A stretch of 64,000 nt of DNA from Haberlea rhodopensis (taxonomy: Eukaryota > Streptophyta > Magnoliopsida > Lamiales > Gesneriaceae): positions 1,488,001-1,552,000 of the forward strand of contig CAJQUN010000057.1 of assembly GCA_907163345.1 (NCBI GenBank), written 5' to 3'. Shown one piece after another: positions 25,101 through 37,100 of the stretch (position 1 is the first letter of the stretch; each line of letters opens with the position of its first letter). Below the pieces are notes generated by a model that saw only the letters and a list, made by a program, of their open reading frames with translations, made no database searches and was not told the origin of the DNA. The translations under genes and the position numbers were made by a program.

Positions 25101-28100
25101 GCGGATCTCGATCCGACACAATAGAAACCGGGATCCCGTGCAATCGTACTACATCTCGAACGTACAGTTGAGCCATCCTCAAATACGTGAAGGTCATGCT
25201 GTATGGAATAAAATGAGCTACTTTGGTCAGCCTATCCACAATTACCCAGTGGGTCACAAAGTCCATGGATATGTGTTCCCACTTTCATTTAGGTACTTCT
25301 AATCTTCTTAATTCACCGCCCGGCCTCTGTCTCTCGGCCTTCACCTGTTGACAGATCAAACACCTCTTAACGAATGTGATGACATCTCGTTTCATTCGTT
25401 TCCACCAGAATTGGTCACAGAGATCCTTATACATTTTCCTCCCGCCTGGGTGAATGCTAAATCTGCTACTATGAGCTCGCTGTAAGATTTCTTGACGCAA
25501 CTCCGGTGTATTCGGAACTACCCAACGATTACCAAGCTTTAAAGAACCGTCTTCAGCCACTCTGAATTTCGATGGCTGTCCAAGAAGTGCCAATGCTAGC
25601 CATATTTGTATCTCATCATCTGCCTTCCGAGCTCTCCTGATATTCTCAAAAACATTTGGCTCTGCTAATAAAGTTGATACACGTACCGGTGATGCAGACA
25701 CATCGAAGTCATAGCCCAGATGGCAATAGGAAGTCAACATAGCTGATAAGTGCATGACGTCCTCTGCGGTACATTTCATTTTTCGACTCAAGGCGTCTGC
25801 TGTTAAGTTCGCCTTTCCGGGATGGTACTCAATTTCACAATCATAATCTTTTAGCAAGTCCACCCATCTTCTCTGCCTCATATTTAACTCCGCCTGAGTA
25901 AATAAGAACTTCAGGCTATTATGATCTGTATAGATGGTAAACGAAGTACCATACAAGTAGTGCCGCCAAATCTTCAAGGCGAACACTATGGCTGCCAGTT
26001 CCAAATCATGAACTGGATATCTAGTCTCATGTGGCTTCAGTTGTCTCGAAGCATAAGCTACCACATGCTTATCTTGCATCAGCATGCAACCCAAACCCTG
26101 TAGCGATGCATCAGTATATAGCACAAACCTTGCTGTCCTCCTCCGTTAGGACATTCCCTAGCAATGTGGTCCTTTTTGCCACATTCATAGCAAGCAAGGC
26201 ATTTCCATATCGGATGAGGTCCTCCACAATGATAGCACTTAATTCCTCCAAACCTACTTACTTGCGTCTGTCCCCTATTTGATTGAGTATTACTCCCGCG
26301 GTCTCCCATGCGACGAAAATCAGGTCGTCGACCACTGAATCTAGAAGACGATGAAGCTCCTCTCGACTTAAATTGGTCACCTCTTGGTTTCAGGCTATCA
26401 GGGGTGACTTCTGTGGGGGCACTGGTGGTGGTATTGAGTCTGCATATGCACCCACTCCCAACTCTGCTAATTCAGCTCGTGTGAGAGCGTCGTCAAAGGA
26501 AGTAGGGCCATTAGTGATCACTCTGTCATATAGCTCGGGCCTCAAACCTTTCAAAAAGTGCCTCATCTTTGCTTGAGTATTAGTGGCGATGTGAGGCACA
26601 TATCATAGTAGCGAAGAGTATTGAAGAACATAATCTTACACTGCCATGTTGCCCTGTTTCAAATTGGTGAATTCATCCTCTTTAATTTGTCGTGCTGCAG
26701 CTGAGAAGTATCGGGTTAGGAACCGGGCCCTAAATAATCCCCAACTTATTTTAAGTCCTTGAGCCTCTTGTTCCATCACTGTTGTTTTCCACCACATCAA
26801 CGCCTTCTTGGAAAGTTGGAACTCTGCTAATCTGATCAAAGCCGATTTTGCACAAGGAGCTGCTACAAAGATCTGTTCTATTCTTTCCAACCATTCCTCA
26901 GCATGTTCCCCTGTCTCAGTCCCCTTAAACAATCCGAGGAATTGGGTCAAACTCAATTCTCTTGGTAGTAATTGTTGCTCAGTAGGTTCTTGGCCCACAG
27001 CTGGCGGTGGTAGAGGATTGGTATGCCTAACACTTGCAACACTTACTGCATCGCCTATCTCAATGTTTGATGCCATGCTGTTACACAATGGTTAACAATA
27101 GAAATCTATTATCAAGTTGCATAATCTAATCCACGTTAGTTTTAGCAAAACATCATCAATCAATAAATCAAGCACGTCAGCATAACATATTTATACTTGG
27201 CATAACACGCATGAAATGCTCATAAGTGGACATTTAATCAGTCTATCCACTAACCCATTTTCAGTCCTGGTTATCTAACCACTGCTCTGATACCACTAAT
27301 ATAAGGCCTCATTTACCTTAAGTATGCATTAGGACATAAGTGTACACAATTTAACAAGAAGAAATGAGGTTCTATAACAGAACACCGGCATTAGATGGGT
27401 TTACAAAATTTCATATTCAGAATGATTACATCTTCAGTACAAGAACGTGATAATCTAGTAGTTCATCCTACTAGTTTCAAAAAGGGTTCTAATCAATATC
27501 ATCGCTCTTCTATATTGACGCAAGTCTTTACCCTCTATGCCCATCAGACTCTATCCTTGCCTCAAGTCTTCCTTGCCAAAAGTTCCTACAGGAATAACCC
27601 ACCGTCCATGAGCACATACATCGTTCATTAACAAAACTCAAGAGCAATAATATAAATAATTGCATAAGGCATTTATCATGTATACTTCCTGAAATGATGC
27701 ATCAACATAGTCCCGTCGGTCATTCCTGTTCCATAATTCATGTACATAATCATTAGCTCACAATATAAGTGTTCAACTCTATAATTCAATCATATGTAAC
27801 GATACATAACTATATCCATATATCTCACGCAACTATTCCGGTTATAACAACGGTAATTTAGTACCCCTCGCTTCGACATATAGCGGCATGATCATCGCTT
27901 CGACATGACAACGGCACGATCATCGCTTCGACATGACAACGGCAAGTATCATATTTCCATCGCTTCATATGACAGCGGCAATTACCCTATTCCTCGCTCG
28001 AATATAACAACCACACGGAACATCCAAACATACTCAAACACACATCAATGCACATTGCACAACTACAATAGCAAAATTGCACCACCCATTGCTCGTACGT

Positions 28101-31100
28101 CATTCTACGCACCTGTTTGTCGTTTTCACAAAATATGAGACAATTGAGATTATCCCCTTCGTTGTCCGTGTACACAATCCAACAATAACATATTAGAATC
28201 CAAATAATAGTCCAATACCAAAAATCTTATCAATTTAAACACAAACCAACAATTCCACCATATTATGCCTCGCGATCGATCGGCCCTAGTGGTCGATCGA
28301 TCGCGAGGTGATCAAACTAGGCACCCAAAATGCTGCCTTCCTCGATCGATCGAGAAGACTCACCGATCGATCGAGAAGTCTCCTCGATCGATCGGGAGCT
28401 GCGCTCGATCGATCGAGGAAGTGTTTTCCTCGCCTACCAAATCTCTGCTGCTCGCGATCGATCGAGGAGTTTTGCTCGATCGATCGGCGAGCTCTGTTCT
28501 TCCGAGAAATCTCCAATTTCCTGCACACCCTACCAAACCATGCTCATATACATGTACAACTCAAGTATTTCAACTACAATGCACCAATACATCATATAAT
28601 ACTTTCTCAACATCCATCTTCATTTTCTAACAAGAACTTCCATCTAAGTTCAATTTAAAAGTGGGGAGGGAAAGTGCTAAGCAAGAAAACAAACAATACT
28701 AAACACATGAACTCATACCTCTACACTTCTTCAAATCTAAGTCCTTGGGAAAGGAAGTTCAAAACCTCAGCTAGCAAGAAGGGAGGAGGAAGATGGAGTG
28801 TAGAGATTTTTATGTGAAAGTGGTGTGGTGTGTGTGAGAGTGCAGATTTGAGTGGATATAAAGGTGTTTCAAGTCCAATTCAATTGCCATCAACTTTAAT
28901 ACACTAAAGCTAGTTAATTAGGATTTAAAACCAAGTGCTTAGCAACATGTTTATATCAAGGATATGATTAGGCTTTAATTCATGTGATCATGTAGAATTA
29001 TTTCCAATCCCTTCCATTTCAACACACTTCAAAATCATCAAGATTTCATTCATTTATTTCTCAAGTTCTCATTTGATTAATACTAGCCAATCCATACCCG
29101 ATTTACCTCCATATCGAGTGTACTTACAATACGTAATTATTCCATAAATACCACAATCAAGTCATAGTTCACTACCACCAGGACTTTACCGGGAAGAAAA
29201 AGAAACCATTGTATGTAAATTGAAGAAGTCTCGTTATGTGCTCAAACAATCACCGAGAGTTTTGTTTGATAGATTTGCAAAGGTAATGAATAATCAAGGA
29301 TATCAACAGGGACAGTGTGATCACACTATGTTTTTCAAACAATCCAATGGCAAAGGAAGGACCATCCCGATTGTTTACATTGACGATATCATTCTCACGG
29401 GAGATAATATTGAAGAATTGGAGAGACTAAAAGGTGTCTTAGCCACATAATTTGAAGTAAAGATTTGGGTCAAATGCCATACTTTCTAGGAATGGCAAAT
29501 GGAGGTTGCCGGATCAAAGAAGGGAATCAGTCTCCAAGAGAGTATATTCTTGATCGTTTGACTGATATCAATATGCTTTGTTGTAGGCCAAGTGATACTC
29601 TGATCGAAAGATGAAAAACCGCGGAAGAACATGGAAAACCTGTTGATAGAGAAAGATATAAGAGACTAGTAGGAATGCTAATCTACCTCTCTCACACAAA
29701 ACCTGGCATTGCTTTTACTGTTGGTGTGGTCAGTCAGCACATGCATTCATCAAAAGAGAGCCATATGGAAGCATTATATAAGATGCTTAGTATCTAAAGG
29801 GCTCTCCAGGAAGAGGTTTTTTCTTTAAGAAAGGAGAAAACCGGAAGATAGAAATCTATACAGATGTAGATTGGGCAGGATCAGCAGAAGACATGAGATC
29901 CACCACAGGCTACTGTACCTATGTATTGGGAAATCTAGTAACATGGAGAAGTAAAAAAATAGAATGTGGTAGCTAGAAGTAGTGCCGAAGCTGAGTTCAG
30001 CGTTGTCGCACAAGGAATGTGCGAAGAACTATGGTCAGAAACTTTTAGAGGAACTACACATCAGCAAACTTTACTGTGACAACAAAGCCACTGTCAGTAT
30101 CTCACATGACCCTGTTCAGCATGACAAAAACTAAACACAAAGAAATTGAAAGACATTTTATAAAGGAGTAGATTGAAAAAAGGACAATCTGCATGGTCTA
30201 TACTCTTACAAGAGAACAACTAGCAGATATATTCACTAATGGACTACAAAGACCCAAATTTGAAGAGTTAATTTGCAAGTTGGACATGATCAACATCTAT
30301 GATTCAACTTGAGGGGGAGTGTAGAAATCTAGAAAGATTTGTTAATATTGTGGTTCATAACATTCGACGCCTCTTTAAAATTCGCCTTGTCCTCAAGGCG
30401 GAGAATACAATGCTACCGTTCCACCAGATGCATCCTCAATAAAATTGATCATTTCTCTCCATCTGTCCCATATCTTGTTAGCATCAACCATTCCCCCAGT
30501 TATGATAATATGGAGAGGACCTCTCCCATCCTCATTAGCCAACTGCATCATTTGCCAACTACAATTGCTGACATCCGGTTGTTAGGGTCAAAATCAGTAT
30601 TTGAATGGTATGACTCAAGATAGATTGATCCCCCAAATCGTCATTGAATACCGAAACAGGAGCAAGTGCACTGATTCCCTTGTTTATAAATTCAAAATCC
30701 CATCCCCCATTACAGGCACTGAAATTACTTGTCATCTCCCATCCCATACATACTTATTCCATCAAAACCCTTCTAAAGTCCAAGGTAGTGCCCTAAAACC
30801 TTCTCTCTACAATTTAGAGCAGCAAGTAGAATTATATTATTTTCTATTTAATCTATTAACCAAATTACAAGAGGAACCAACTACAAATTCTCTTTGATTA
30901 TCTCATTATTTCCCCATCTTTCTGAAATGATCGGTAAATGACCCACAGAGGCAGCTGTCCCAAAATCCAATTTCACTCTCCTGGTAAATGTCGTTCACAA
31001 GCTGAAGAACTTGTACATACTTCATTCGGGAGTCTCGGGTATCTTTATCTCGTGGAACAACTCCATCCATAACCTCCCAGAATGTTATTTGCCACTCATG

Positions 31101-34100
31101 AAACCCCGATAACCAATCCATGGGGGTAATTGGAAAACAATAGAGATGTTTCAAAAATCCTTTCATCATGAATAAATAAATTCCCAGACCTTGTTAGAAT
31201 ACCTGAAGAAATGGATGGCTCCCAAAAGTGACAAAAATAAACCCATCCCAGCCCGACTTACCGGAATCCTCACTGACTGCCATCATGCGTTAATCGCGAC
31301 CGCCATTGCCGTATTTATGGCTTTTGACGCGAAGAACACTATTTCCTGATTTGGTAACGTATTCCACAACCCAATTATCCTTCAGCCCATGCCTTAATCA
31401 CCAAAACCCCCAAGCCCATTGCCTCAAGGCATGGCACTTGCCCAACACTCGACATCCATCCTATAGCTTCACTCCCTTATCCAATCCAAGTTTTACCTCT
31501 TCTACATATTCTTCTTCCACGCCTGTACTCTGCCCACTTCTGTTTCCCAGATTCACTTGCTTTTGGCTCAGGATATCTTGTGTTATAATATTCTCCAGCA
31601 TCACTTCTGGTTTAGCTGATAAAACCCTTTATATATTTTGGCCGACCGCTGCTGATATGCAATTTCTCACTTGAGAACTCTCCTCTTAACCATATTTGCT
31701 CGAGACTATTGTGTTCCTTGTTTCACGTTACCAGCTTCGATTCACATCTAACATGTCCTCCTTTCTCAACTGTCTCTGCCTCCTTTAATTTCTCTTCGTC
31801 GGCTTCATATTCAGCATTGTTTCCATTCTTCACATGGGTGGTGTTTCTGCAATCCACACTGATATCTGTAGCAGAAGATCTGGAATCCATAGTAAAGCTC
31901 CCCGTAGTAGGAATGATTTGCCTTTTGAAGTCTTCAACGTCCACTCCCATTCTTGCGCACAACATCTTCTCTAGCCTCAATTGAGATTCAACCATCTTTA
32001 CCATGGAAGCCATCAGTGAGTTTATGTTTCTTGCATATCATTCATATTCTCCTGCCTATTAGACACAACTTTCTCTAAATCGTTCGCCTTTTTCCCACAC
32101 GAATTGTGGTCATGGTTTCTTCTCTCCTATGGAATAATCCGGCAGGTTGGACCATTGTAATGACTTGAATAATTTCTGGAAATTATAAGCAAGAATACAA
32201 CACACAAGTATAGTAAAATGAACTAAAATCACGTAGGATTGTTTTTGTCTTTGAACGAGAAGAAAACTACAATATAAAATGAAATGAAAGTAACGCCCAA
32301 GAGAACTTCCTGTAACTCCCTAGCACCTTGCTAGTAACCGACTCTCAATAAAATATCTCAATATCCCCACTACCCAACCCCCACTCTACTTTACGCCCCT
32401 CACTCACGTTTATTCCCCCCCACCCCTCTTCTAGAAAGTTACTGGGTTTCGGTTGTAACACTACATGAACAATAGAGAGAATCAAGTCGGGTCGGACACA
32501 TGCGTCAGCCTTCTCCAAGCGCTTCTATCGGTCAGAACCCCCCCTTTAATTTCTCTTCGTCGGCTTCATATTCAGCATTGTTTCCATTCTTCACATGGGT
32601 GGTGTTTCTGCAATCCACACTGATATCTGTAGCAGAAGATCTGGAATCCATAGTAAAGCTCCCCGTAGTAGGAATGATTTGCCTTTTGAAGTCTTCAACG
32701 TCCACTCCCATTCTTGCGCACAACATCTTCTCTACCCTCAATTGAGATTCAACCATCTTTACCATGGAAGCCATCAGTGAGTTTATGTTTCTTGCATATC
32801 ATTCATATTCTCCTGCCTATTAGACACAACTTTCTCTAGATCGTTCGCCTTTTTCCCACACGAATTGTGGTCATGGTTTCTTCTCTCCTATGGAATAATC
32901 CGGCAGGTTGGACCATTGTAATGACTTGAATAATTTCTGGAAATTATAAGCAAGAATACAACACACAAGTATAGTAAAATGAACTAAAATCACGTAGGAT
33001 TGTTTTTTGTCTTTGAACGAGAAGAAAACTACAATATAAAATGAAATGAAAGTAACGCCCAAGAGAACTTCCTGTAACTCCCTAGCACCTTGCTAGTAAC
33101 CGACTCTCAATAAAATATCTCAATATCCCCACTACCCAACCCCCACTCTACTTTACGCCCCTCACTCACGTTTATTCCCCCCCCCCCCCTCCCCCCCCTC
33201 TTCTAGAAAGTTACTGGGTTTCGGTTGTAACACTACATGAACAATAGAGAGAATCAAGTCGGGTCGGACACATGCGTCAGCCTTCTCCAAGCGCTTCTAT
33301 CGGTCAGAACCCCCCCCCCCCCCCTCTCTCTTGTAGAAAGTTACTTGGTTTCGGTTGTAACACTACATGAACAATAGAGAGAATCAAGTCGGGTCGGACA
33401 CGCTCGTCAGTCTTCTCCAAGCGCTTCTATCGGTCAGAATATGCTCTTTAATCCCCTTGAACTCCAAGTTTTTGCGTTTAACTTCGAGCCATGTCTTCTT
33501 TGGTCATCCTCTCACTCTCGTGAAAGGGCTGAAATCCATGGACTCCAATTGACGCACAGGTGCATTGCTGGGCCTGCGTCGTACGTGACCAAACCAACGT
33601 AAGCGACTTTCTTGCATATTTTCTTTATACAAGCTACACCTACTTCAGCTCGATATCTTCGTTCCTTATTTTATCTCTTCTGGCCTGACCGCACATCTAA
33701 CGAATCATACGCATCTCTGCCACACTCATCTTTTGGATGTGATTCCTCTTGGGTGCCCAGAATTCGGTCCCTCACTCACGTTTATCCCCTCCCCTCTCTT
33801 CTAGAAAGTTACTGGGTTTCGGTTGTAACACTACATGAACAATAGAGAGAATCAAGTCGGATCGGACACGTACGCCAGTCTTCTCCAAACGCTTCTATCG
33901 GTCAGAACCCCCCCCTCTTCTAGAAAGTTACTAGGTTTCAGTTGTAACACTACATGAACAATAGAGAGAATCAAGTCGGGTCGGACACGCGCGTCAGTCA
34001 GTCTTCTTCAAGCGCTTCTATCGGTCAGAATATGCTCTTTAATCCCCTTGAACTCCAAGTTTTTTGCGTTTAACTTCGAGCCATGTCTTCTTTGGTCGTC

Positions 34101-37100
34101 CTCTCACTCTCGTGAAAGGGCTGAAATCCATGGACTCCACTTGATGCACATGTGCATTGCTGGGCCTACGTCGTACGTGACCAAACCAACGTAAGCGACT
34201 TTCTTGCATATTTTCTTCATACAAGCTACACCTACTTCAGCTCGATATCTTCGTTCCTTATTTTATCTCTTCTGGTCTTACCGCACATCTAACGAATCAT
34301 ACACATCTCTGCCACACTCATCTTTTGGATGTGATTCCTCGTGGGTGCCCAGAATTCGGTCCCACATAATATTGCAGGTCTAATGGCGGTTCTTTAAAAC
34401 TTTTCCTTCAATTTCAGCGGGATATTACAAACGCATAGAACTCCGGTGGCGTCTCTCCATTTCAACCAGCCTGCCTGAATCTGTGATTAGCGTCATTGCT
34501 ATTCTCTCCATCCTTTTGGATAACAGAATCCAGGTATCGAAACTTGGTGCTCATCGATACCTCATGACCATCAAGTGCTACAACACCGGGATCCCGGAAA
34601 GTACGAACACTAAATTTGCACTTCATATATTCCGTTTTAGATCTACTTAATCTAAAATCTTTTGATTCTAAATTCTCTCTCCATAACTCCATTTTGGCAT
34701 TTATCCTTGCCCTGGTCTCACCGATTAACACAACATCGTCAGCATAAGGCATGGTCAAAGGTAATTCAGTCTGTATGTCTTTTGTTATCTCACCTATGAC
34801 TAAAGCGAACGTGAAAAGACTCAACATAGACCCTTGGTGCTATCCAATAGTGATCGATAACTCACTTGTCACCCCACTGCATGTTCTCATATTGGATGCT
34901 ACTTCGTCGTACATGTCCTTTGTTATATCGATATACTTGATGAGAACTCTTTTCTTCATCAAAGCCCACCATAATATCTCCGTTGGGACTTTATCGTAGG
35001 CTATGATGGACTTTATCGTAGGCTATGATGCAAGGACATCCTAAAAACTTCTCGGTGCAGTGTCGTACACTTCTAGGACACCGACACTTCTCGGATACTC
35101 CTCGGACACCTGTCAGACACGCCACGTGGCGTGTCCTTAATTTTTTTTAAAAAAATAAATCGGACACACGTGTCGGACACTTCTCTCAAAATCGTACACT
35201 CGTGTCACATAAATGACACTTTTGGGGTTAGTTGTACAATTTAAAAGTTTTTGCTAAAATGAAACTTGGACGTGTTGGTTAAAGTTTATGTTAATTAAAG
35301 TAACATAAATTTTGTGTTAGTATATGTTGAATGAGATAGAGATAACATAAGATATTTGATAAGGATGTAGATAAAGTATTTTGTATTTAAATATTCCTAT
35401 CTTATCTTAGGAGTCTTTAACAATTAGGAGTTTATAGAAGGATGTCTTGTAACCCTCTTTCATTATTCAGAATAATAAAAGACTCTCTTTTCTCCTAAAT
35501 TGTGTTTAACTTCATGGTATCACAGCCAAGAGAGTTTCGGCCATGACTAAATACGTTCACATGGCCACCTCCGATGATTCTTCTTCGAACACTGAAATAC
35601 GTTCGTCCACAGCCCCCATCACTCCTACTTTATCTGACCATTCTTCAATCCCAATCACCAACCATAAACTAAATGGCCAAAATTACCTTCCATGGTCACA
35701 ATTCTTCAGGATGTTCATCTGTGGAAAATAATATGGTCATGTCGTGGCTCATTAATTCGATGACCCCTGATACTGGCGAGAATTTTTTGTATTATCAGCC
35801 AAGGATGTGTGGGAGGCCGCCAGGGACACGTACTCGAGCAAGGAGAATATTGCAGAACTTTTCGAAATTGAGAGCACTCTTACAGCCTTGAAATAGGGAG
35901 AATCTTCTGTCTCCCAATATTTTACGTCGCTCACTCGATTTTGGCAACAAATTGATCTCTTTGAAAATTATGTTTGGAAGTGTCCTGATGACGAATCTTC
36001 CTACAGGGCCCTTGTTGAAAAACGACGAATTTTCCAGTTTTTGACGGGCCTTAGCGTGAATTTAGATGACGTTCGCGGACGCATTCTGTCAGTCAAACCG
36101 CTGTCATCCCTGCGTGAAGCATTCTCTACTGTCCGCCATGAGGAGAGTCGACGCAAACTCATGATGGGTCCTTCTCTCACGAGTCTGCCCTCGGACGCAT
36201 CCGCCCTTGCTTCTAATCGTTCTAATTACGAACCATCTGGTGCTTCAGAATGTCCCACACCGGCTGCTGCTCCTGCTTCTCTTGGGCAAAGTTCCTCTGC
36301 CTCCAACATGCGTAATGGCCGGCCTTGGTGTTTACACGTCCCAGGCGAGCCAACCTTGCAATATCCGATGGTCCAGTGGCTGAACAGTAGCCCTTCAGCA
36401 AGGAACAATTAGATATTCTGCAACAATTGATGAGTAAAGCTCTCCCACAGCCTAATCCTTCTCCTATTGGTGCTGGAAGTGTTGCCCATACAGGTACTCC
36501 ACATATTGCTTTGCTTTCTCGGCAGGTGCTATCCAATTTTTGGATAATAGACTCTGGTGCATCGGAACACATAACTGGAAGTTTGAAACTTTTACATGGA
36601 TATCGACCATGCACTTCTCCATGTACTGTACGTATAGCCGATGGCTCGTGTGCGCCGATAATGGGGACTGGGGCAGTACATATTTCGGACTTTATTACTT
36701 TGAATTCCGTCTTATTTGTTCCTGCTCTTGATTGCAATCTGTTATGCGTTAGTCGATCGATTACATCGAGATCTCAAGTGTCACTAAATTTATGCCTGAT
36801 TCATGTGTTTTTCAGGACTTGGCTTCGGGGCAGACGATTGGCAATGCTGAATACTGTGCAGGCTTGTACCTTCTTCCTATGCCAATTGACCACTCATCCC
36901 AGTTTGGGAGTTCTTTTTATTCATTGTTATCTAGTTCTAGGAAAGACAATGATATTGTCTTATTACATTATCGGTTGGGACAACCAAGTTTCTTGTATCT
37001 TGAGAATGTATTCCCTCTTTATTTCGTAATAAAGGATCTAATGTTTTTAACTGTAATGTTTGTTAATTGTCTAAGCATACCCGTCATAGCTACTCCCCAC

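Larger units (their letters stand above)
22345..29171 (-). mobile_element. Ty3/gypsy chromovirus-like element C, internally deleted
   Basis: Minus-strand element nested in copia B. The order along the minus strand is 5' LTR (27300-29171), primer site (27284-27295), gag, zinc knuckle, RNase H, integrase, C-terminal chromodomain-like part, polypurine tract (24180-24189) and 3' LTR (22345-24179). Protease and most of the reverse transcriptase are missing. Its proteins closely match those of the young element at 54381-58961. The right LTR lacks about 24 terminal bases present in the left LTR, so no target duplication survives. Confidence 0.88.
19374..30360 (+). mobile_element. Ty1/copia element B, split by a nested Ty3 element
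   Basis: Parts: 5' LTR 19374-19568, decayed primer site TGGTATTAGAAG at 19569, gag, protease and integrase to about 22344, then the inserted Ty3 element, then reverse transcriptase and RNase H from 29172 to 30306. A polypurine tract TTGAGGGGGAG precedes a 3' LTR stub of 41 bp (30320-30360) that matches the first bases of the 5' LTR. The reading frames are full of stops and shifts, so it is long dead. Part of the reverse transcriptase is absent at the re-entry point. Confidence 0.85.
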
